The notes below the pieces were generated by a model. It was not told where the DNA came from, made no database searches, and was given only the letters and a program-made list of their open reading frames with translations. From assembly GCF_032854445.1 (NCBI RefSeq), contig NC_088299.1, positions 12,021,608 through 12,085,607 on the forward strand: a stretch of 64,000 bases of DNA. Reading direction: 5' to 3'. Shown piece by piece: positions 1 to 14,049 of this stretch. Positions within the stretch are counted from its first letter, which is position 1; each line of letters begins with the position of its first letter. Origin of the DNA: Liolophura sinensis (Eukaryota > Mollusca > Polyplacophora > Chitonida > Chitonidae). The position numbers were made by a program, and so were the translations under genes.

Positions 1-124
1 CTGCGGATGGTCGTGGGTTTCCCCCGGGCCGTGCCAGGTTTCCACCCACCGGGCTGGCGGCGGTCATATAAGTGAAATATTCTTGAATACGGCGTAAAAC
101 ACCAATCAAATAAATAAATAAATA
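1..124 (+). mobile_element. tRNA-derived SINE family A, 3' part cut by window edge
   Basis: Tail half of the family: gtcgtgggtttcccccgggc, then a variant of the ATTCTTGAATACGGCG block and AATAAATAAATA. The head lies left of the window. Confidence 0.85.
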
Positions 125-510
125 ACTAGTGTAGTTGAGGTCTATTGTTGAACAATTTCTGATATTTTGACTCGTTTTGGAGTGGACGTAATGGCCAACT
201 TTCCTACATTGAGGCAGTTGAATATGGTTAGAAATAGTCAGAAATAGTTTAAAATAGATCTCAACTTTTAGTTTAATTGAACTATTCTGCCAGCAACCTG
301 CAAATTTCAATAAGGAAATGAAGAAGACAAGAACCTCCACATACTCGATGATGATAAGTTTGATAGATGCAGGAGTGAAAGTATTCTCTAGTACAGGGTA
401 GAACATCATACAAATAAATATATACTCTTACCAATATAGTGTGACAGGGTTTAAGACATTGATCTACTTTAGAACAAGATGTGATGTGAAAACCTGTTTT
501 TTCTGTTCAG

Positions 511-3500
511 GTTTTGAATAGCTTGGAAATTCCCTCAACAAGGAAGAATCAAGAAAGAGTTGGAGCCTTGCTGAAATTGTCAGAGATATCCAAAAAGCAA
601 AGGTAAGGGTTCCAAATCAGCATGCTGCTGTTTGTTACATTTCCAGAAATAATGTTGGTGAGGTTCACAATTAATTATGAAGGTGGGATTGACCACCAAT
701 GACTTTGCGATGCCATCAGTGCAATTTGTCATGTAGGTAATTGTGCTTAAAGCTTCAATTTTAACAAATACATGTAGATTACATCGTTTCTAGATACCTT
801 TGATATGCCATGATTAAAAACATGAAAGTGCAATTTTTTCTACACCAGATTATCCGTTGCTAAGAGAGTGTTTGGCACTTGGTATAAGAAGTAAGGCCAA
901 GATGTGGTTAGGGTGGTGTCATTATTCTGTGACTGGTTATAGGATCATGTCAGGTGTCCTTAGCATGGTGTATCAGGGGAGCAGCAATATAGGCCATGTA
1001 GTGGTTGGACTGGTGTCAGTATTCTTTGACTGGTTCGAAGATCATTGTCTTGTATCATTAACATGGTGTACCAGTGAAGCAGGCCCTCTACAATGACATA
1101 ATATGATTAAAATAATGTTGAAAGTGACTTTTAATCCCAAATCAGATTATGGTAATTTTATTTGGTGTTTTACCCTAAAAAATCCAAAATGGAAAATAAA
1201 TTTGAAAATCCTTTGTTTACTTTGCCTTGTTTCATTCTGCCCAAAATTGTAATCGTTGTGGCCCTAAGAAACACAAAAAACAAACAAAAAGCAACACTTT
1301 GAATCCTGTAAAGCACAAAGTAGAGAGGAAAGTACAAGAATAAACTGCATCATATCTTATACTTAAGGTAATTTAACACTCCATAATAATGAACGTGTAG
1401 TTTTGGGAGACCATTATGTCAGGTGAGTATTTCAGATGAGTATTTCTGTGGTTAATTTTCAGTGTTGATGGTCCTCAGTTTAAACTCACTGCCACAGACT
1501 CGAAGATTTTAACAGAAATATGTGAGCATCCAGACCAGTTTGTGGGCCAATCAAAAGATCTCTCTGATAAGGTAATTGTAGACTTACATTAGTTTCACTT
1601 CAATGTTTTCTGTATCAATTAACCATGGGAAAAATATGTACCATATTATTGCACACAGGAACTAGATAACTTTGTGTTACAGCTATATTGCCGATTTTTA
1701 TGGGTTTTTTTTTGTGGTTTGTTGTTGTTTTTTCTTTCCTATTTTGATGTCGAGTCGAGACTTACTGGATTTATCATTAAATAATATTAAATACACTAAT
1801 GACACAAATGTGCCATGTGACATTTAAAAACTCATTTAACTTTAGTCAAATGTGACATTTAAAAACTCATTTAACTTTAGTCTTCTTGGTCAAATGTTTT
1901 TCTCAAAAACTTGCGCTTGACCTCCTAGCACCATACTAGCCTTTAAAGTTAGAGTAATACTCTAGAATCGCTTTTTAGCGTTCATTTACTTCCTTCATGA
2001 GCAAGTGTCAAATTTGTCTTAAAATCACATAATTCACATTACCTGTATGTTGATAAATCTATGCTATATATGATATGAATATTAATGTTGATTTGTATCC
2101 TTTAAGGAGCTTGATACAAAGGCTGAAGAACTAGTTCAAGATATTCAAACCAGTTATGGAGACCTTTTGATTAGGGTTTGTCCCAAGTGTTTATCAAAGG
2201 TAAGGAAGGAATTGTAAAATAGGATGTGTTAAACTACTTTACTACTTAGTTTGAAATCATATTGCTGTATATTTTGGAATAAGAATAACATCCAAAAAGT
2301 GTACCTGGGGCCCGTTCTATGAAGTAGTCTCAAACTGCGCCTGCCACAGTTTCCAGGAGGTACAATCAACACCACAACTTTGTAGAATTAGCCTCTGATG
2401 TCTAAGATTAAAACCATACATGTAGTATACTCTAATTTCTCAAGCTTTTCACATATGAAAGAGAAATTTTCATTGCAAATTTTGCACATTTTTAAATTCA
2501 TTTGGGAGAAAAAACTACATTGATTAGATTGGCCAATTTCAGGGTTGCACAAAAATGTAAAATAGCAGTCAACAAAGAAAAATGCCTTTGGAATATTCTT
2601 GAATAAACACCTTGCAAACATGCGAAAAGATTGAAGAATTACAGTGCATGTATGTCACTTTCTTAAGAACACTTAGCTGAGGTTTGGCTTGACCATCAAG
2701 AGGTTTGTCAGATACCTGGCTGGGGTTGTAATCATCTGTCCTCTGTTCACTCTGCTTTATCCCTAACAATGTCACCCATAATATAGGTAGTGAAGGAAGA
2801 AAAATAAATGATAAATTAATAACGCTTAAGGAATATAGATCTGTTTGAAAGTTGATGGTATATGTTCTAGTTTGTTCTGCAGAGTTTCTTTTGTTCTTGG
2901 CAGGATATGTCTGTAATATCGCTGAAGTGGCGTAAATCAGTCATGCATTCATTCACAGATGTTGTTGCACTCTGTGATGTCATTTGGTGAGCGATATGGA
3001 CAGGACAGTGAGGTGTTCAGGTACAAGAGGGGGAAAGGAGGCATAGAGGAGGTGCCCCACCTCAAGGTTGTGTTTGAGTACAGGTATACTTTGATTTGTC
3101 ATGTAGACTTGTTGATTTTGAGTAGTCAAGAGGAAATCAAACAGAAAAACCTACACATCTGCCTAGAAGTCGGGAGATCTGAGCCTTCAATAGAGGTACA
3201 GTGTAAGTGGTATGGTTCATTCGAGGCCAAATGTAACATTTACATAAACCTCTCCTGTGGCAAAATGGTCCTCTCTCACCAATTAGAGAGTCTGCCTAAA
3301 AGTTGGGAGACCTGGGATCAAACCCGGGTCCAGTCATATCAAGGACTTTTAAAATGGTACTTGCTGCTGCCTCACTTTATGAGAGGTTAGAGCAAGGAAT
3401 TGTGACTGGTTGTCACGGTGTCAGTATAATGTGGCTGGGTGGAGAGTCATGTCCGGCGTCTTTGACATGATACTTAAATGGTGGCAGTTCTGCTACAAAA

Positions 3501-6500
3501 AAATACTTTAATGTATAAAAAATGTTAATACTGGAGTATGTGTGTCTATTTTTCAGTTCCCCAAACATTGCTAAACCGTTTCATGCTGGTCATCTCCGGT
3601 CTACTGTCATTGGCCATGTTTTGGCCAATCTCTGTGAAGCTTCAGGTCACATGGTCACCAGGCTGAATTACTTAGGGGATTGGGGAACGCAGTTTGGTGA
3701 GTTTTTGTTTTTTTTGTTTTCAGCAGAAATATCATGACATTTGTATGCGTATTCATCAGGGGGTTTATAGCAGAAGGTAGTTGCCAACTTCCTGTTGCCT
3801 GCTAGTTTTGTAACATTTTAAACAAGCAAGCTCCTATTTTACTTTATTCTATTTGCTGCCGGTTGCTGACTACATTTCCATGGCAGTGTTCTTCTCAAAA
3901 AGATAATGAAATTCCTGACTCACATAATCAGTCTTCAGTCATGTTCCACTTTTAATAGCAGTATTAATGTATAAACTAAATAAGTTAATAAATATTTGGA
4001 ATTAGGCCCAATTCTTTACCTGAAAATGGAGGAGTTTTCGTTTTTGTCAGACCAGCGTATAAAGAAGTGTTTTTTGTGTCATATCTGTGTCTCATGTTCG
4101 TCATTTGTCAGGTTTGCTTACTGTTGGCTTGAAGAGATACGGTAACAGTGAAGCCCTGAAGTCTAGTCCCATGGAACATTTGTTTGAGGTACAGTAGATT
4201 TGGGAATACTTCGAACGGAGTTGAAAAAAAAATAGTTAGTATGAATTGAGAAATGATTATTGTCTTTTTCTCTTCCTCAAGGGCATGAAGTGTTCTGTCT
4301 CATGGTGATATAGTGATAATGGCACATGTCCAAATCTGAATACAGAAACTGATTTGTATCTCCTGTTCAGGGTGAAATCTTAGGAAATCCTTTCAAAAGC
4401 ATGCCAATGTTAATAATTTTGTGAAGTGCATGTAGATTGCTGAGTGAATCTGCAGAAATTGAAAAGCTGCTAAAAATCCTGTTACAAAATGACATAACAT
4501 TCCAGGGACATGAACATCATGGTAATTTGTCTCTACAGGACATGTATGTGTTGTCATGACAGTTCTGTGTGACGTATAAATCCACCCTCTTTATCTAACA
4601 GGCCATGGGGCCTCCATGGCCGTGGTAATTAGGAGGGCAGCATTTCAAAATGACCCAGGAGCCTCTCACCAATGCGGTCACTGTGAGCTCAAGTCCAGCT
4701 CATGCTGGCTTACACTCCGGCCGTAAGTGGGAAGGTCTGCTGGCTGCCGTCATACAAGTGAGATATTGTTGAGTACAGCGTAAACTACCAAAAGCGTAAA
4801 CTGCCCCTACAAGCACCATTTTGTGATCGTTTAGGGGCAACCCTTGCTGGCTGTATTAGTGTTTTCTTCACTGATGTTGATTAGCCCCTGGCTAATTGCC
4901 AGTCCCACTCTCTCTAGTTTATCTATAACATGTAGCTTTATGAAGTTGAAAGGTTTTTGAGGCATCAGTACAATGCTTACTCTTGTCAACTTCTTCAACC
5001 CACAAACCTGGCTGCTGTGGTATAAGTGAAAACAGTTTTGGCATTAATCTTCAATCAAATAACTCATGCTGTCTTCCTCTCTGGACGTACGTGGGAAGGT
5101 CTACCAGCAACCTGTGAATGGTTTTGGGTTGTCCCCCGGGCTCTGCCTGGTTTCCTCCCACCATAATGCTGGCTACAGGGGTGAAAGTGAAATACTCTTG
5201 AGTAGGGCTTAAAACACCAATTAAATCAATAAATACATATGTGTAAATAGATTGATGTTGAAGATGTTGAAGATGTTGAAGCATTCTTGCCTTTCTGGAA
5301 TTGCTCCTCTTGTATCTTAGCTTAAAGCTAACACAGCTCTTGAGTTTGCAATGCTAAACTCATTTCAGAAGTGAAAATGCATCTGATGATGTAAACCCTG
5401 TCTCTGTATATACTTCTTACCTGTGAGTTTGAATTTGTTTTTGTTTGCATAGGTGTATGTCAAAGTGAACAGTGATGTTTCCCGAGAGGCAGAGGGTGGG
5501 AATAAGACCTCCACCCCCACCCAGAGAGAAGGACTTGACATCTTCAGACAGTTAGAAAATGGTAGTCTTACATGATCATGTACTTCTTTTCTTTATCTAC
5601 TCTCGAACTGATGGCTAGGTGCTGGTTTACATGTTAATGTTTACAAGACAGCCTGTCAAACTTCAGCCAGATCAGTAGGCACATTTAGGTCAGTGAGGAA
5701 ATAAATAAATTCATAAACAGTTTTTATCTTGTTTAAAATTCCGGTTAAACTTCAAGTGAATTCTTTTTATTTGATTTTTATTTTTTTTATCTGTAGGTGA
5801 CACAACATATTTGGACCAATGGCAGGAACTTAGAGATCTGAGTGTGAAAGAATACAGAAACATATATAAGGTGATTGCTGATTGGACTGAAATTTGTGAA
5901 TGTACATGTAGAAATCTATTTGTATCTTAAAGATGGTTATTTCTTGTAAGGGAGGTGCGTATTTGCCAGGAAACTATTTCTGTAATTCCTCAGGTTGTCT
6001 GTTTGTGATTTGGAAACTTTGGATAAAATTTTGACATGAAAGAAGCTAATGTTCATTCTAACTGATCTTTTGATGTCATGACACTAATCAAACGTCTGCT
6101 GTGTGTAGTTTATATGCAATGGCTGAAGTTTAGATTGATCATGTATATGTTAGCTGTTGTTTTTAGTTTTATTGCCATGCCTAAGGATGCCAATGATCGG
6201 ATATCTGCTGTGTGTGGTGTTAATTTCATGCCCTAGATTTATTCTGTTCAGTTCCATGTTTCAGCGCCTGGGAGTGTGGTTTGACGAGTACCACGGTGAA
6301 GCGATGTACGTCAGATCTGCTCAGGATGTCATTAATAGGTGGAGGAACATGGGACTGTTAGAGTTTGAGAAGTAAGACGTGTCACTTTGGGGGGTCCAAA
6401 GTTAAAATTGAATTATACATGTATGTGGCATCCAACATAATGTAACAACCAATGCCAATGTGATACCGTAATGTAACAAATTCCCTATTGTAACAAATGC

Positions 6501-9500
6501 CCTAATGTAACAAATACCCTAATAATGTATCATTGCCCACATAATGTGTCCATAACTTAATAATAATGTTAGAATGACTTGATAACAGTTTTAGTCGTTG
6601 ATGAGTTATCACTGCCCCGATAATGTGTCCATGCCTTTGTAATGTGTCAGTGGAAAGATAATCTGTCAATAAATTAATAATGTTTTAAAACTCTAATTAT
6701 GTTGAAATGGACTGATAATATTTTCAATCCTAAATGAAATGTTATACTACTGCTGTCATTTTTTTTCTATCATTTTTCACCTTCGCTCATCTTTCATTTT
6801 ACGTCATCTCACAGGGACACTGGTGTTGGTTATGTGGACATGGGACAGCATCTGGGTCACTCCTCAAGGGCTAAGGTTCTCAAAAGTGACGGGACCTCTC
6901 TTTATTTGACCAGGTCAGTCTCATGTTCAGAGCTCTAATTAGAAAATATCATCTTTGCCAGTCATAAATTTTTATTTGTTTATTTATTTATTTGATTGGT
7001 ATTTTATGCCGCACTCAAGAATATTTCATTTATATGACGGCGGTCAGCATTATGGTGGGAGGAAACCGGGCAGAGCCCGGGGGGAACCCACGACCATCTG
7101 CCTGTTGGTGCCAGACCTTCCCACGAAGGGTCGGAGAGGAAGCCAGCATGAGCTGGACTTGAACTCACAGTGACCGCAATGTTGAGAGACTCCTGGGTTA
7201 TTACGCTGCGCTAGCGCGCTAACCAACTGAACCATGGAGGCCCCCCAGAAATTTTTAGCGGGCCAAATAGCAGAGACCTACCATATATGAGATTAATGAC
7301 AATGACCATGATAAAACATCTGGAATGAAATGTTTCTCACACTCAAAGGAATCTTTTGTTTGTCACATTTGTACTTTCAAATTGATAAAATTCCCTGATG
7401 GTAGTTAGTATATTTGTATATATTATATATACCTTTCTACTTGTTATTAACAACAACATTTAGCCAACCAAAACCCCAGGGCTGCACAGTGGACAATTGA
7501 CAGTATGTTGAGACATACACTTTTCCATTATGGCATTAGTTTCGCTTTTAGTTGACAAAAACACAGAAGTGAAGGGAGATAATTTTGTTGTAAAGTAGCT
7601 GTCAGCACAGTGTTATCTCTTTCTACATTTCTCCGCCGCCATGAACGTACTTAGAAAGCCGAATTTTTAGTTGTCCTTACATTGACATCTCTTTGATTTT
7701 ATTTGTTGATATTTTTTTTTTGGGCAGGCCAGTTTTAGGTTGGCCTACTACGCCAAATTTTCAGCCCGCTTTTCGCCATTCACAAAGTGCTATTTTGAGC
7801 CCAGTTGTTATATTTCCACCTATAGTCCTACTCAACTGGTTGTTACAATGTCAGTATTCATGCCACAAGTTTATTCAGTTACCATCTCTTTCTGGAAACA
7901 TAGAGTTTGATCTCTCACAGTTTATACTGAAGGGACAAAAAAAGCAAGTTTCTGATTCTCCTTGTTCTGAATAGCTATGGGTGACAAATCCTGCATTGGA
8001 TCCTTTGATCTGAGAAAAGGTATTATATATATAGAACCTATTTTAATCAACAAAAAGGATAGCAGTCTTAGTTTTGTATGTCAAGAAGACCATTTTGATT
8101 GCATTCAAGGATATGACTACACTTTGTCCTTGTGCAAGGCTAAGGGAGTTATGTGCTAATTCCACGATTATTTTACATATGAAAGAGCAACTTTAAGAGC
8201 AGTTTATGCACAATTATAATTTGAATTTGCAGACAATCACATTGGTTGGGTTACCCAATTTCAAGGCTTCACAAAAAGTATGATTGTATCAGTCTACAAA
8301 GAATAATGCCTTCAGAATATGCTTGAATAAACACCTTGCAAACATGTGAAATGGTTGAAGAATTACAGTATATGTAATTATTTTGAAAAGTAAAATAGAA
8401 GTCAACCTTGCAATTCATTTTACTATTCATTTATTTTGGAGGAAACTTGACTCAGTCCAGAGTTTGAAGGAGTTTTTGACATAGTTTCATCGTTCTGTTA
8501 TCCAGGGATATAGCTGCCATTTTGGATAGGTTTGAGAGGTACCAGTTTGACAAGATTCATTATGTGGTATGTATATATGTGTGTATATTGTGTCGGATGA
8601 TTTAACACAAAATTTAACACATTCATTTGATTGCTATGTTATGCAGTGTTCAAATATTTTTGACTTTATTAGTATTCACTGGCAGAGCAATTTATGGTTG
8701 AAATAAACTGGACAAAGCCGGTTTCATGCTGCTTTCATCTTGGGGTGGGAAGGTCTGGCAACAACTTCTGGATGGTCGTGGGTTTCCTTTGGTCTCTTCT
8801 CAATTTCCCCCCACCATAATGCTGGCCACTGTGGTATAAGTGAAACATTCTTGAGTACGGTGTAAAACACCAATCAAATATATAAATAAATCATTAGCCA
8901 AGGAGCTGACAGTTGCAATATATGGCTGTGTTACATTGAATGCCAGTTGTCGTATTTCAGCATTTGATCTTGTTATTATAAATGTATAGATTTTAACGAT
9001 GTTGTTGATGTTTAACACTACATGTTCTGCAGGTGGACAGTGGCCAAGTGCTGTACTTCAGACAGATGGCAGCTGTTCTCAACAGGATGCAAACTCCATG
9101 GCTTAACAAGTAAGGTTTTGATTACCCATATGTGAAACTGAAGGAAGTTTTATTGTAATTATACCTTTTCTCTTATCTCGTAGCAGATCATTTTTCTTCC
9201 AGTAATCTTATATATCTTTTAGTTCTCACATCATGTGTTCTTGTCTAAACAAAGTATATTCTAAAAGTCTCTAGAGTTACTTTGCTTTTTAATAAACAAA
9301 AAGATACATTTGTTAATTTACAGTAAAGCTAAAAAATTCTCATTTCACTTCAAATGACATTTATCAAATGAATATTGGAAGAAACTTTTCTAACACTTGA
9401 ACGACAGTGCTTTAAAACCAAATACATTTTACCTCCAGTGTTGAGGAACTTTATTTGTAATTCAGATACCAGGGTTCAATTCCCTGCCAGGTCATGCAAT

Positions 9501-12500
9501 CACTTCAAACTGATAATGTTGATAATTCCTGACTGGCCACTCAGCATTCGTGAATAGATTGCGAGCACTGGTTTGCACCAGTGACTAGGTGTGGTGTCAT
9601 TTCTAGTGTCTGTGTGTCATGACTGTCTGGGGTGTCATGAATGACAGGAGTCCATGCTCTGTGACTTTGACATATTATTTCTCATGTCTATGCCATGCTG
9701 TGGCTGATAGATAGGGTAACACAGGTGTTGAAATTGACATTGGTGTGTTACAAGAACATCATACAAATAAGACTGAAACAGTCAGCCTTATTTTACCTAA
9801 AGCTAACAAACAGAAAAATGTCTTTATCACATAATATTTGATAAATTATCCTTGTCAGAGTGAGGGATACTCTTCATGTGCCGTTTGGTCGCGTGGATGG
9901 AATGAGCACCCGCCGTGGAAATGTTGTGTTCCTCAAAGACATCCTGGATGAGTCCAAATCAAGAATGCTGCAGACAATTTACAGTAAAGAAAGTAGGTTT
10001 TGGTTTATTGACGTAGTTTTTGGTTAGATGCATGTATTAAAATTGTGACCATGTGGTCTACATATTTTATCTCTCAAAGGCACAACTACATGAGGTGTTG
10101 GTCCATATAGGCATATTGAAGAATCTTGCTCATTTGCTTTAACCATGGTAAATTTTTCAAGGTCATTTGGGTTATATTCAAATTAATTTTTCAAGATTCT
10201 CCTACCATGGTGACAATAACCAGTGGAGAGTTTGTTTATTTGATTGGTGTTTTCTGCCATGCTCAAGAAGAATATTTGCCTTATGACGGAGGCCAGCATT
10301 ACGATGGGAGGATATTGGGCAGAGCCCCGGGGGAAACCTACTGTTGTTGACAGAACTTCCTACGTACAGCCGGAGTGTAAGCCAGCATGAGCTGGACATG
10401 AATTCACAGTTACAGCATTGGTGAGAGGCTCCTGTCTCTTAGCGCAGCACTGGCATGCAAACCACCTTGACCCTGAAAGCCGCACCGTTCAGGTGTTTAT
10501 GTGGTGTTACATGAAGTTTGTAGATAATTACGTACATGTGCCTTCTTAATTCAGCAAGATAGTATTCGTACTCACCTGGCTTATGGTTGAAAATCTTTTG
10601 CACATGCTAACTATTTTTCGCCACACACCCAGTGAGTATTGTCATGTGAGAGAAAATTGCTTTCAAAACGGATAAATGAATACACTAATAGATAAGGACG
10701 ATAATGTAGTCTATGAAAACGGTGTTTCTTTATGATTATGCAATCTGTGTTTCAGCCAGTAAGCCTGTAGATGATGTGGACTCAGTGGCGGACGTGTTAG
10801 GGGTGTCAGCCGTCATTGTGCAGGGCTTGAAGGAGAAGAGACAGAAGAGCTACACCTTCAGTTGGGAAAAGGTGCTCAACTTCAAGTCGGACTCCGGAGT
10901 CTTCCTACAGTACTCTCACGCTAGACTCTCAAGGTGAGATACTCAGAGTGTGATTTTAGCAGTTGTCATCTGTCCGTCCATCCATCCATTGGTCCATCTG
11001 TTGGTTTCTTTGAAAATACTCCATCTCTTGAACACTTGTCTCCAGGTTAACCAAATTGTTAACATGTGTACACTTAGATACTGGGAAGAGCCCTATTTAT
11101 TTGGTTCGACCTAGAAAGTTCAAGGTCTTTAAACTCATTTGAGTTGTATTTTGTGACAGTAGATATGCTTTCTCTTGAACTGTTTGACCCAGCTTTGATC
11201 AACCTTATATCACATGTGTACCTTCTCATGCAGATGAAACAAATTAATTTGGATTTAACTTGACCTATTTTTTCAAGGTCATTAGGCCTGTGCCTCTATA
11301 AGCATACTATCTCTTGCAACCGCCTTTTGAAAACTTGACCTATTTTTTCAAGGTCATTAGGCCTGTGCGTCTATTAGCATACTAGCAACCATGCCTTTGA
11401 AAATGTTCTTGCAAAATAATTTTAAGAGACTGACAATTCTTCTCATCGCTCTGATTGCAGCTTAACATTTGTAAGTCAGGAGGCCTGTTTGTCTGACATA
11501 TAAATTTTTGAATACAATATTCAGCAGTGATCAATTAAATAAATCTATATGTCCCTTAGTTGTAGGGACCTCAGCATCTTAAGCCTTAAGTCAAATATTC
11601 AAACACCGGTACAAATAAAAAGTTTTGTGCCAGAAAGTTAAAAGTAGGGCTCTGATTGCTGCAAAACAGTCTGCTAACTACAAATTGAGTTGTTTCCTGT
11701 TCTGAATTTGGCTTGCAATTCATGACTTAAGTATTAAGTTGCTTGATAAATATGAGTCCCAGCCATATGTCTGGTACATTTGTCTGGTACATTTGACTGT
11801 CAAGTTCCTCTATCCATAAGGACCTGGGATCAAACCTGGATTGGGTCATACCAAAGGCTTTAAAAATGGTAGTTGTTGCTGCCTGGTTTGGTGCTCAACA
11901 CTGAGAGGTTAGAGTAAAGAAACAGGACTGGTTGGCATCACGTGTATTAAAGTTAACAATTTTTGAGTAGAGCAATTCCAAACAATAAATACAATGTCAA
12001 TTTTTGAGCCACTATGTTTTTGTTCATATCAACAGCCTGGCAGAGAACTGTGGTGTTTCATTGTCTGAGGACTTTAGCGCAGGATGCCTGACTGAGCCTG
12101 AGGCACAGAGATTGGTTCTCCATCTGACAGGGTAAGTTATGTGACGTTTGTCTTGACAGTGGTAGAGAACTGAAATGATGTCTTACCCCAGGTTCACCTG
12201 GGTGTGGATCAAAAGTAAAGAGCAGGCAGGACTAGCAGAAAAATGATGTTAAATCATGAGCTTGAAGACACGCTTTTAGGGGGTGTCTTTAGCCTTCAGA
12301 TTTTCCATGTTTACTGCTCAGTAGGATTTAAAGGAAAAAAAATCACTAAAATAAAGCATTTATTGGTTGAAAGACCATCAAATACTGTCCAGGAAAATAG
12401 TTTGATATTTTTTTAGCATTTTTCTAGCAGGCTGAATTGCATTTAAAACAGAGGGTATTGTAGGGGTCTGTTGGGACCCAGAGGGTATCAATGATGTAAC

Positions 12501-14016
12501 AGCAATATTTTTGACTTGGAATAGTTTGTTTCAAGGTCCATTTGTTGAATGCATGCATAGCTCTAAATGAAGATGCATTTTGAATGATGAAATATAGCAA
12601 TCTATGTGTGTTAAATGGCAAAAAGTTGAAGTGACATCATTGGTCCCAATATGGATTGTTTGTTTGTTGGATTGGTGTTTTACGCCGTACTCAAAGAATA
12701 TTTCACTTATACAATGGCAGCCAGCATTATGGTGGGAGGAAACCGGGCATAGTCTTGGGAAACCCACGACCATTCCACAGGTTTGCTGGCGGACCTTCCC
12801 ACTCAGGCTGGAGGGGAAGCCAGCATGAGCTGGACTTGCACTCACAACGACCGCATTGGTGAGAAGCTCCTGGGTCATTACGCTGCGCTAGCGCGCTAAC
12901 CAACTGAGGATCCCAGTTTGGTCAGAAAAGGCCACAGTGGAATCCAAAGTTTTAAATGCATTTTACTAGGTCGAAAAGTAGTCTAAAAAAATAAATCAAA
13001 ATATTTTCCCAGACAGTATTTAAGGGTCTTTCATCTGACATGTACTTCAAGCTAGTGTGTTCTTTGCCTTTAAAGGAGCCAGTTTATTTGGTCTTTGACC
13101 TTTTGCACTGACATAGTGGATAGAGTGTTTTCTTCATATATGGTAGATCCAAGGTTCAGTCCGGAATTAAGTCACACCTAAGACTTCAGCATCGGTAATC
13201 TTGGAACTACCTTACTTGTCACTCATCGTAACAGGAATGGACCAAGTACTTGGTGTCAGTATAATGTGACCAGGTGGGTCGTCATCTGTGTCTTTGGCAT
13301 GGTGGTGTAGTGAGGCAGCACTGTACATATGATGATATTGGGTCCGGTCTGCTACAAGTAGTCATTGTGATACGTCTGAAAATAAACCTCAGCCAAACTG
13401 ACAATTGATCTTTGGCAAATGCCTTACCATTCTTTCCATTAAGCTTATACAGGACAACAGACATGGCCTTAGTTTGTCAGTAACTGACCAAGTTCTGTGA
13501 TTTACCACTTCGACTTCCTCCACTCACAGAACTGAAATATGGCATTAACAATCACCAGGTAAAGGAATCCCTCTGTGTTTTTGCTGCAGTTTTGACACGG
13601 CTATTCATGAGGCATACCAGGAGTTGGAACCTTGTATTCTTGTCCAGTATCTCTTCAAGTTAGGGTGAGTATTACGGTTGTAAGCCTGACACATCATGTT
13701 CTTCTCTGCTAAGAGTGTTGTTGAGTATTATTGAGTATACGCCAGCCACTGCTGTATCCCTCATTCCTTTTGTGGACTTTGAGTGTTCACATCATTGTTG
13801 TTGTTTTTTTTTTTTTTTGTTTTTTTGTTTTTTTTGTTTTTTTTTTACCGCTTCAGTGGCCTAATGGTTAGATCATCCACCTTGAAGTCCGAAGCCTATT
13901 GAATGGACTAGCCCTGCCACTAGAAAGCAAAATATATATATACACACACCTAATGACTCCTTATCGTCATATCACTGAAAAATTGCAAAGTACGACATTA
14001 AACCTTAAAGTATACA

Positions 14017-14049
<33 letters not shown>

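Noticed and set aside
6955-7235. Open frames on both strands such as [15 protein letters not shown] and similar at 12604, 26905 and 41358
   Set aside because: Translated SINE A; the same peptide recurs at every copy and the element is Pol III type.
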